DNA from: Candidatus Delongbacteria bacterium
Lineage (GTDB): Bacteria > UBA4055
NCBI GenBank assembly: GCA_003477045.1
Contig: DMTS01000177.1
Location: 1 to 16,436 of the forward strand
Direction: 5' to 3'
DNA length: 16,436 nt
The position numbers and the translations under genes are program-made. Positions 7,061 through 14,154 of this stretch are shown here, piece by piece. Each line of letters starts with the position of its first letter. Positions within the stretch are counted from its first letter, which is position 1. The notes beneath the pieces were generated by a model, which was not told the DNA's origin, did no database searches, and saw only the letters and a list, made by a program, of their open reading frames with translations.

Positions 7061-7306
7061 ATGGCAGAAATGAAAGACATAGTGTTGCAGTATGTGATCA
7101 ACGAGTATCTGGAAGACGAAGATGAAGTATTATCTTACGACTCTCCTCTGATCTCAGGCGGGATCGTTGATTCGTTCTCAATGGTATCATTGAAAAGATT
7201 TCTTGAGAATAAATACAAGATCTCTATTCCCGACGACAAAGCGACTCCGGAAGCTTTCGACACAGTGAACAAGATCTGTACCCTTGTAAATGAGTATTTA
7301 AAATAA
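7061..7306 (+). CDS. Stand-alone acyl carrier protein
   Basis: An acidic 81-residue protein with the carrier-protein pattern. A four-helix-type sequence holds GGIVDSFSMVSLKRFLE, in which Ser38 of the D-S-F motif is the expected 4'-phosphopantetheine site. The following KISIPDDKATPEAFDTVNKI matches the loop and third helix of the family. It differs from housekeeping AcpP, which has GADSLD at the site; here D-S-F with G-G-I-V before it resembles carrier proteins that work beside AMP-forming ligases. It starts 56 bases after acs (ribosome site AGGAG, seven-base spacing) and ends 11 bases before the first kbl-type gene. That position implies it carries an acyl group either from Acs or to the PLP enzyme. 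This is inference; no ketosynthase or fatty-acid gene is present. Confidence 0.88.
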   Translation: MAEMKDIVLQYVINEYLEDEDEVLSYDSPLISGGIVDSFSMVSLKRFLENKYKISIPDDKATPEAFDTVNKICTLVNEYLK

Positions 7307-7317
7307 GGAGGGTATAA

Positions 7318-8565
7318 ATGGCTTACAGTGATAAGATCCGCGGTATCTATACCGGAACTCTTAATGAGATAAAAGAAAAAGGCATATTCAAGCAGGAAAG
7401 ACCTATTCATTCAGCTCAGGCCGCCGATATAATGGTCGAATTTCCGATGGGATCAGATTTAAAAAAAGTTATAAATATGTGCGCAAACAATTATCTGGGA
7501 CTTTCAAGTCATCCGGATGTTATTAAAGCTGCGCACGAAGGTCTGGATTCAAGAGGATACGGAATGTCATCCGTCCGTTTTATCTGCGGAACTCAGGACA
7601 TCCATAAAGAACTTGAAGCGAAAGTAACTAAATTTTTAGGAACGGAAGACACTATCCTTTTCCCTTCCTGCATGGATGCGAACGCAGGCGTTTTCGAAGC
7701 GATATTAACCGGTGAAGACGTGATGATATCCGACAGGCTTGTACACGCTTCTATTATTGACGGGATGAGACTTTGCGCTGCCCTGCACGATACTTTCAAG
7801 CATTCAGACATGGCTCATCTTGAAGAAAAGCTGATCCTTCATGCGGACAAAAGATTAAAAGTTGTGATCACCGACGGAGTTTTCTCAATGGACGGCGATA
7901 CGGCTAAACTCGACGAAATGGTGGCATTATGCGAAAAATACGATGCAATGCTTTTCGTTGACGAATCTCATTCTTCCGGATTCATCGGCAAAACAGGAAG
8001 AGGAACTCACGAAAAATGCGGAGTTGTAGGTAAAATAGATATAATTACGACCACTTTCGGAAAAGCTCTCGGCGGAGCGTCAGGCGGATGTGTTTCAGGA
8101 AGGAAAGAACTCGTTGAAATGTGCCGTCAGAAAGCAAGGCCATATCTGTTTTCAAATACAATAGCACCGGTAGTAGTTTCCGGAGTAAATGTTGTTTTAG
8201 ATATTCTGTCAAAAAGCACTGAAAGAAGAGACAAGCTTGAAAAGAACACCGAATTCTGGAGAAAAGGTCTTACCGAAGCCGGATTCGTTCTTAAAGAAGG
8301 CGACACGCCGATCGTACCGGTCATGCTTTTCAACGCAAAATTATCTCAGGATTTCTCGAAAGCACTTTACGAAGAAGGAGTTTACGCGATCGGATTCTTC
8401 TTCCCTGTCGTTCCTCAGGGACAGGCAAGGATAAGAACCCAGGTCTCAGCGGGACACGAAATTCACCATCTTGAAAAAGCTCTAGAAGCTTTCATAAAAG
8501 TCGGGAAAAAATTCGATATTCTCGGAAAGACCAAGCAGGAAATAATCGCAATGTACGGAAACTGA
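7318..8565 (+). CDS. Alpha-oxoamine synthase of the Kbl family (copy 1, diverged)
   Basis: A 415-residue PLP enzyme of fold type I. This family condenses an acyl-CoA (or acyl-ACP) with glycine, alanine or serine; Kbl itself joins acetyl-CoA and glycine to 2-amino-3-oxobutyrate. The whole Kbl pattern is present: CANNYLGLSSHPDVI (55-69), SVRFICGTQDIHKELE (85-100), His143 (ring-stacking), Asp215 and His218 in VDESH, PLP Lys249 in TTFGKALGGASGG, and the PVVPQGQARIRTQ tail. Compared with the downstream copy and E. coli Kbl it differs near the active site: LVHASIIDG instead of LNHASIIDG, FPSCMDANAG instead of YSSxFDAN, and FKHSDM instead of YANNDM. It follows the carrier protein by 11 bases with a GGAGGG ribosome site, so the two are translationally close. 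No threonine dehydrogenase gene is present, so a threonine-degradation role is unproven. Confidence 0.85.
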   Translation: MAYSDKIRGIYTGTLNEIKEKGIFKQERPIHSAQAADIMVEFPMGSDLKKVINMCANNYLGLSSHPDVIKAAHEGLDSRGYGMSSVRFICGTQDIHKELEAKVTKFLGTEDTILFPSCMDANAGVFEAILTGEDVMISDRLVHASIIDGMRLCAALHDTFKHSDMAHLEEKLILHADKRLKVVITDGVFSMDGDTAKLDEMVALCEKYDAMLFVDESHSSGFIGKTGRGTHEKCGVVGKIDIITTTFGKALGGASGGCVSGRKELVEMCRQKARPYLFSNTIAPVVVSGVNVVLDILSKSTERRDKLEKNTEFWRKGLTEAGFVLKEGDTPIVPVMLFNAKLSQDFSKALYEEGVYAIGFFFPVVPQGQARIRTQVSAGHEIHHLEKALEAFIKVGKKFDILGKTKQEIIAMYGN

Positions 8566-8584
8566 TCCCGTAACCAATTATTTA

Positions 8585-8627
8585 AAACCGCAGAACGAAA
8601 ATAAATGTTCTGCGGTTTGTGTTTTTT
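8585..8627 (+). terminator. Rho-independent terminator between the two kbl-type genes
   Basis: A 12-bp perfect stem (AACCGCAGAAC core, 8585-8596 with 8607-8618) has a 10-base A-rich loop and is followed by GTG and a six-T run. It begins 19 bases after the stop and ends the acs-acp-kbl unit. Confidence 0.85.
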
Positions 8628-8648
8628 AGAGAATTGTGTTAAATTATA

Positions 8649-8654
8649 TATAAC
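8649..8654 (+). promoter_or_regulatory. Candidate -10 for the second kbl-type gene
   Basis: TATAAC lies 21 bases before the start of the second kbl-type gene, in an AT-rich stretch directly after the terminator. A weak TTTAGA (8625-8630) stands 18 bases upstream. A new promoter is expected here because of the terminator, but the match is only suggestive. Confidence 0.25.
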
Positions 8655-8674
8655 AATAATTAAAAGGTAATTTC

Positions 8675-9934
8675 ATGGCATTTGATAAAGATCTGAAAAA
8701 TTATTACATCCAGCAGATATCGTATATAAGGGAACAAAATCTTTACAAACAGGAAAAACAGATACAATCCCCACAATTTGCAAGCATCGATGTTGAATAC
8801 CCGAAAGGCGTTAACAAAGATGGAATAATCAATATCTGCTCCAATAATTATCTCGGACTTTCAAATCACCCGGAAGTTATAAAAGCGGCAAAAGACACTC
8901 TCGATTCAAGAGGGTACGGCATGTCATCGGTCCGTTTTATATGCGGAACTCAAGACATACATGTTGATCTCGAGAACAAAATGTCGCTTTTTTTGGGTAT
9001 GGACGACACAATTTTGTATTCGTCGGCTTTTGATGCAAATCTCGGTATCTTCGAAGCTCTTCTGGATGAAGACTGTGCGATCTTTACGGACTCACTGAAC
9101 CACGCGTCAATAATCGACGGCACCCGTCTCTGCAAGGCAAAAAAAATCAGGTATGCAAATAATGACATGGACGATCTTCAGCTCAAGCTCGAAGAAGAAA
9201 AAGATTTCAGAATTAAACTGATCGTGACCGACGGTGTTTTTTCCATGGACGGAATAGTCGCGCATGTAGATAAAATATGCGAGCTTGCAAAAATGTACAA
9301 AGCTCTAGTGATGGTGGACGATTCTCACGCCACAGGTTTTATCGGAAAGACAGGACGCGGCACGCATGAGCTTCATAATGTTATGGGCGAGGTAGATATA
9401 ATAAGCACTACTTTCGGAAAAGCCCTCGGCGGTGCTTCGGGCGGTTGTATTTCAGGCAGGCAGGAGATAATAGAGATTTTAAGGCAGAAATCGAGACCTT
9501 ATCTTTTTTCAAACTCAATTTCACCGGTGGTTGTAGGCGGAGTTTTAAAAGTGATGAGCATGATAATGGAATCTACAGAAAGAAGAGACAAGCTGGAAAT
9601 TAATTCAGAATTCTGGAAGAAAGGATTGAGAGAAGCAGGTTTTATCTTAACGAACACAGGAAGTCCGATCGTGCCTGTAATGCTTTTTAACGCAAAACTG
9701 GCACAGGAATTTTCTACAGATCTCTACAAAGAGGGAGTTTATGCGATCGGTTTCTTTTATCCGGTAGTTCCCAAAGGAAAAGCAAGAATAAGGACGCAAA
9801 TATCTGCAGCCCATGAAAAGGAACACCTTGAAAAAGCTCTCGACGCATTTATCAGGGTAGGAAAAAAATATGATATACTCGGCAGAACAAGAGAAGAGAT
9901 ACTGGACAGATTCCCGATATCCACAAGTTTATAA
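8675..9934 (+). CDS. kbl: Glycine C-acetyltransferase (2-amino-3-ketobutyrate CoA ligase) (copy 2)
   Basis: A 419-residue PLP enzyme, closer to classical Kbl than the upstream copy. It keeps YSSAFDANLGIFEALL, LNHASIIDG with His143, RYANNDM, VDDSHATGFIGKTGRG with Asp215 and His218, and PLP Lys249 in TTFGKALGGASGG. The C-terminus has FFYPVVPKGKARIRTQ. The two copies align without gaps over at least the first 250 residues and share more than half their residues by eye, so they are a tandem duplication. Expected reaction: acetyl-CoA plus glycine to and from 2-amino-3-oxobutyrate. It has its own leader after the terminator, with an AAAAGG ribosome site seven bases before the ATG. The large kinase gene starts 19 bases after its stop. 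Another acyl chain length or amino acid cannot be excluded from sequence alone. Confidence 0.88.
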   Translation: MAFDKDLKNYYIQQISYIREQNLYKQEKQIQSPQFASIDVEYPKGVNKDGIINICSNNYLGLSNHPEVIKAAKDTLDSRGYGMSSVRFICGTQDIHVDLENKMSLFLGMDDTILYSSAFDANLGIFEALLDEDCAIFTDSLNHASIIDGTRLCKAKKIRYANNDMDDLQLKLEEEKDFRIKLIVTDGVFSMDGIVAHVDKICELAKMYKALVMVDDSHATGFIGKTGRGTHELHNVMGEVDIISTTFGKALGGASGGCISGRQEIIEILRQKSRPYLFSNSISPVVVGGVLKVMSMIMESTERRDKLEINSEFWKKGLREAGFILTNTGSPIVPVMLFNAKLAQEFSTDLYKEGVYAIGFFYPVVPKGKARIRTQISAAHEKEHLEKALDAFIRVGKKYDILGRTREEILDRFPISTSL

Positions 9935-9953
9935 AAAATCACTCTGGAAATAA

Positions 9954-12900
9954 ATGCAGCCCGGTCAGAAAATAAACGACAGATACGAGATAATGAGGCT
10001 TCTTGGCGAAGGCGGGATGGGGAATGTCTATCTTGTAAAAGACTTTGTTGAGAACCGTATTGTCGCACTCAAACTTATCAAAGACAAGTTCTTTTCCAAT
10101 AAAGCCATCGACAGATTTAAAAACGAATTTAAGCTAGTAAGCCAGATGAAACACCCGAATATAATCAGGGTATATGATCTGGATGTCTATAAAGAAACGG
10201 ATACATATTTTTTTACAATGGAGTTCGTTGAGGGAGAAAACCTTACAACGGCATTCCCGACCCTTTCGTATAAAGAAAAGCTGGAAATACTTCTTCAGAT
10301 AGCAAGGGGTCTTAATTATATACACAACAGGCATATAATCCATTTCGATATAAAAACCGACAATATTTTTCTAATAAAGGAAAAAAATTCGTATAAAGCC
10401 AAGATCATGGATTTCGGACTGGCTAATTTCGCCGAAGATTTTGCGGGGAAAGTCAGGGGAACGCTTGTGTATATAGCTCCCGAGGTTCTCTTGAAGAAAG
10501 ATATAGATTACAGGGTTGACCTTTATTCTCTTGGGATGGTTATATACTATATTTTCTCAAATAAACTACCTTTCGATGAATGTAAATCTGTAAAGGAGAT
10601 CGTTCAGAAAAAACTGGAAGAGTCGTTCAGGACCGAGCCTGCTTTCAAATCCATCCAGGAGAATTTTGTCAAAAACCTGATAAAGGATCTTTGCGGGGCA
10701 AGAAAAGAAGACAGGATACATTCCGCACAGCAGCTGATACTTTATCTGGAAACCGCTCTCGAAATGAATATCAGAGAGGAAGAGGAGAGGATAGAAACAA
10801 TATTCAACAATGAGTATTACGATAAGAATAATCTGCTTTCCGAACTTCAGGACGAATATCTGAATTTCTGCCTGAGGACAGAGAAAAGAACCGGTATGCT
10901 CAGCTCAGTCATATCCGAAAACGGCAACGGTAAAACCCAGCTGCTTGACGCTCTCAACATAAAAGCACAACTCAGCAGGATCCCTTCGCTTTATATAACA
11001 GTCGAAAAAGAAGAAAGCGTAGTAAATTTATTTTTCAGAAAACTTATGTTCGGACTTATCGGGTTTCTCGATAAAAATGACTCGGGAAGAGATGTATTTT
11101 TAAAAGCCGGCGCAATCATCGATTCTGAAGGCTCTTTTTTGCAGGATAAAGAAATTATCTTTAAACTCAGAACAGTTCTAAAGGAGATATTCGACAACCT
11201 CTCGACAAAACAATCTCTGCTTCTGCTCATTGACGACATAACAAATCTGAACGATACCGGTAAGGAGCTGATGTCTTTTATTTTAAATCTTGCCGTTACA
11301 TCCCCGATATTCCTGCTGCTTTCGATCGATCTTGATATTGTAGAATCCAAAGAATGCAATCTGAAAGAATACGAGGATATTTATTACATCATTCCTCCCA
11401 AAAGATATTATGTGGAGAATCTGAAGGCGGGAGAGGTTAAAAAATATATTGCCTACCTGCTAAGGGCACAATCGGAGAATATAGATGAAAAAATTCTTCC
11501 TTATGTGATGAAGGAAAGTAACGGGAATATGTTCCTGATAAAAAGCTATCTTGAATTTCTGCTCAGCCATAAATATTTTAATTTAAAGGAAGGAAAGTAC
11601 GAGTTTGAGTTCCCGGAAAATATCAGCTATCATTCCAAGATCGTTGACATCTATCAGGCGAGGTTCGCAAATCTGACCCTCAACGAAAAATTCATTTTTC
11701 TGTTCATTGCGGGAAAATTTGACGAAGGAGCAAATTACGATAAGATAAGGCAGATATTCAATATAGATGATCTGAAGAACATCATGACGAAACTTCAGAG
11801 GATGAGCCTGATAGATTTCAAGATCAAAAGAGGAGATAAGTATTTTTTCATAAAAAATGAAAATTTTACCAAAGTAATAAAAAGCGTTTCTAAAGACGAC
11901 CGCCAGAAATTCTATGACCGATTGACCGAATACTACGGAAACAAAAAAAGAAGAAGCCTCATCACATATACTTACTGCCTGATCAAGTCTTCTGCAGACG
12001 GAAAGACCAAGAAAAAACAGCTCAAAGAGACGATCGATTACTGCAAAGAGCATAACCTGAATGTTGACAGGAAAAATTTTCTGATTTTCTATTACAAAAG
12101 CTTTAACCTGACCTCAAAGACAAGGGCAGCCATACTTCAGGACCTTTACCTCCTTTTGATATCCATGGGCAGTTTCGACGAGGCGTTCATTTATTATGAC
12201 GAACTTTTGAAAAAGATCAAGCTGCCTGAAAATTCGGCCGAATATGCCAACATTATTTCAGACAGTGTGTGTTTCAGCAGAACCCAGATCTCGCTCCATA
12301 AAAAATCGGAATACCTGAAGGCGGCATCGTCAGTTTTTGCAGAACTCGGGGATTTTGACGGATATTTAAAAATACTATTCAAGAGGCTGACATTCCTGAC
12401 AAGGACCGGAAGAATAAAAGTATGTGACGAAGTGCTTGAAAATGAAATGTCGAAATACAAAGATGTATTTGACGAAGATACAAGAAAAACAATTGAAAAT
12501 GTCAGAACCTATTTTGCGAATTCAGCGATGATCCAGAAATCGGAGATATACCTGAAGCTGATCCATATTTATAAATATCTCGAAGCGGATTTCGTATATC
12601 CCAACGAAACACTTGATATTTCCCTTATTTTGATATTCGATCAGCTGGTAACGAGAAGATTTGAGTCTTCTCTCAGGCTGTGTGAAACCTATATTCTAAC
12701 GCCTATTCATTCGATGAATAAGGTGGAAGAACTTACTCTGAACTATGTTTATGCGAATTTAATGCTGAGGAGCGGGAAGCTGAAGAAAGCGTATGAACTA
12801 TTCTCAAAGATAGAGCAGATGTCTATTAAAAAAACAGTCGGGAATAACCTAATAACCGTCATATCAGACAAGGTTGAGACCATGACGAACATGAGGAAAA

Positions 12901-13715
12901 CAGCCAATAAAGTGGATATCGAGTTTGAAAAAGCTATAACTTTGGGAAAAAGGTTTAAAGATTATCTCGGGCTGTTCAGAATTTACACAAAATACATTTC
13001 ATTCCTGATAGGAACCGGGCGGTGGCGTGATGTTGAAATAAACATCAGGTTTGCCATGAACCTTATAGGAAAAGTGTCAAATAAAGATGAAATTAAAAGG
13101 TTTTTGGTATCTCTCGCTTATTATCATTATATCATAAAGGATCCTGAGGGGTATTTCTCGTTCGCCAAGAACATATTAAGAGCTGTTCCCGAACTGGAAA
13201 ACTCCGCTTCATTCAAATCGGTTTTGGGACACAACGAGCTTCTGTTTTCCATGTACTCGAGAGAAAATTCTGAAATGATCCTTGACCAGGTGCAGAATGT
13301 CTCTTCAAGGGTTATAAGAGCGCTTTTGATGATAAAGTATCTCAATAACTCAATGAATAATTCGGATAATGAAGGTCTGAAAAAGGCAGCGGGCTATGTG
13401 ACCGATATGAAAAACTTGCTTATCGACATGCCCTATCTGTCAGAATACTTCTTTATAATTGAATGTCTGATCAATGAGGATTATGTAAGTTCAATGAGAG
13501 CTACGGTTGAACTCGGAAAAGAAAATTATCAGAAGGGTTATGTCTTTGACAGTTATTTCGCGATCCTTACATCATTTTTCTACTTTAAGAACAGATCGCT
13601 CTACAGAAATTCTGAGTTTTTCGAAGAAAAGCTGAACACGCTATCCTCTAAACTGGCAGCGGACATGCCTATTGAAAAACGGGAGAGTTTTCAGGATAAA
13701 TACTGGGTAATTTAA
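9954..13715 (+). CDS. Ser/Thr protein kinase fused to AAA-type ATPase and helical repeats
   Basis: A soluble 1253-residue signalling protein. Residues 1-270 form an eukaryotic-like kinase: GEGGMG loop (18-23), Lys40, HFDIKTDN catalytic loop (130-137), DFG (153-155), APE (175-177) and DLYSLG. The catalytic Asp132 is kept, but the usual HRD arginine is Phe and the usual KPxN is KTDN, so this is a non-RD kinase. Residues about 290-570 form an ATPase of the AAA_16/STAND sort, with Walker A SENGNGKT (321-328) and Walker B LLLLIDD (422-428), followed by GNMFLI as in STAND proteins. A winged-helix-like segment (about 575-660) and about 590 residues of TPR-like helical repeats complete it. No membrane segment and no histidine-kinase output are present, unlike related trifunctional kinases. 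The ribosome site is weak (TGGAAATAA). It lies between kbl and hsp20-lon with gaps of 19 and 17 bases. Confidence 0.88.
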   Translation: MQPGQKINDRYEIMRLLGEGGMGNVYLVKDFVENRIVALKLIKDKFFSNKAIDRFKNEFKLVSQMKHPNIIRVYDLDVYKETDTYFFTMEFVEGENLTTAFPTLSYKEKLEILLQIARGLNYIHNRHIIHFDIKTDNIFLIKEKNSYKAKIMDFGLANFAEDFAGKVRGTLVYIAPEVLLKKDIDYRVDLYSLGMVIYYIFSNKLPFDECKSVKEIVQKKLEESFRTEPAFKSIQENFVKNLIKDLCGARKEDRIHSAQQLILYLETALEMNIREEEERIETIFNNEYYDKNNLLSELQDEYLNFCLRTEKRTGMLSSVISENGNGKTQLLDALNIKAQLSRIPSLYITVEKEESVVNLFFRKLMFGLIGFLDKNDSGRDVFLKAGAIIDSEGSFLQDKEIIFKLRTVLKEIFDNLSTKQSLLLLIDDITNLNDTGKELMSFILNLAVTSPIFLLLSIDLDIVESKECNLKEYEDIYYIIPPKRYYVENLKAGEVKKYIAYLLRAQSENIDEKILPYVMKESNGNMFLIKSYLEFLLSHKYFNLKEGKYEFEFPENISYHSKIVDIYQARFANLTLNEKFIFLFIAGKFDEGANYDKIRQIFNIDDLKNIMTKLQRMSLIDFKIKRGDKYFFIKNENFTKVIKSVSKDDRQKFYDRLTEYYGNKKRRSLITYTYCLIKSSADGKTKKKQLKETIDYCKEHNLNVDRKNFLIFYYKSFNLTSKTRAAILQDLYLLLISMGSFDEAFIYYDELLKKIKLPENSAEYANIISDSVCFSRTQISLHKKSEYLKAASSVFAELGDFDGYLKILFKRLTFLTRTGRIKVCDEVLENEMSKYKDVFDEDTRKTIENVRTYFANSAMIQKSEIYLKLIHIYKYLEADFVYPNETLDISLILIFDQLVTRRFESSLRLCETYILTPIHSMNKVEELTLNYVYANLMLRSGKLKKAYELFSKIEQMSIKKTVGNNLITVISDKVETMTNMRKTANKVDIEFEKAITLGKRFKDYLGLFRIYTKYISFLIGTGRWRDVEINIRFAMNLIGKVSNKDEIKRFLVSLAYYHYIIKDPEGYFSFAKNILRAVPELENSASFKSVLGHNELLFSMYSRENSEMILDQVQNVSSRVIRALLMIKYLNNSMNNSDNEGLKKAAGYVTDMKNLLIDMPYLSEYFFIIECLINEDYVSSMRATVELGKENYQKGYVFDSYFAILTSFFYFKNRSLYRNSEFFEEKLNTLSSKLAADMPIEKRESFQDKYWVI

Positions 13716-13732
13716 GGGGCGGAGGTATCAGT

Positions 13733-14143
13733 ATGGATAAATTGAGGAAAAAGCTGATCAAGTATAATCTCGACAGTATAATATACGAATCGGAGCAGTA
13801 TCATTATTTTAATAATCATAAAACATTCATTTGTGACGAATCACTGGGGTGGCGTCCGAGGGTGGATGTTTATGAAATAAAAGATGAGCTTTTCATAGTG
13901 GTTGACATGCCTTATGTTGACCCTGAAAACCTTGAAGTCGTGATAAATGAGGATTATATAGTTTTGAAAGGGATCAGGGATCAGATAGGAACGGATAAAA
14001 AAAGGCATTATTACAAAATGGAGATCGATTTCGGACCGTTCGAAAGGGTAATTAATCTTCCCGAAAAAATAAATGTGTCTTCGATAAAACAAAGCTATAA
14101 AAAAGGCTTTCTGATAATCACCGCAAAGATTTCTGTCAGTTAA
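13733..14143 (+). CDS. hsp20: Small heat-shock protein, Hsp20/alpha-crystallin family
   Basis: An ATP-independent holdase that binds unfolding proteins in the cytoplasm. The 136-residue protein has an N-terminal arm (1-40) and an alpha-crystallin domain from about residue 41 to the end. It shows WRPRVDVYEIKDELFIVVDM, PENLEVVINEDYIVLKG, FGPFERVINLPEKIN and the terminal strand KKGFLIITAKI. It stops four residues after that strand, so the usual C-terminal extension with an IxI/V oligomer-locking motif is missing or reduced to the ISV in the last residues. The start has a GGAGG site seven bases before the ATG. Lon begins 11 bases after its stop, a known pairing of holdase and protease. Heat-shock control is likely, but no heat-shock promoter or CIRCE-type repeat is seen just upstream. 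Confidence 0.9.
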   Translation: MDKLRKKLIKYNLDSIIYESEQYHYFNNHKTFICDESLGWRPRVDVYEIKDELFIVVDMPYVDPENLEVVINEDYIVLKGIRDQIGTDKKRHYYKMEIDFGPFERVINLPEKINVSSIKQSYKKGFLIITAKISVS

Positions 14144-14154
14144 ACGGAGGAGTT

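Noticed and set aside
5301..9934. Sphingolipid synthesis locus (ligase, ACP and serine palmitoyltransferase)
   Set aside because: Both PLP enzymes match Kbl much better than serine palmitoyltransferase, the ligase looks acetate-specific, and no ceramide synthase or reductase is present.
8675..9934. Threonine degradation operon (tdh-kbl)
   Set aside because: No threonine dehydrogenase gene is adjacent to either kbl copy in this window.
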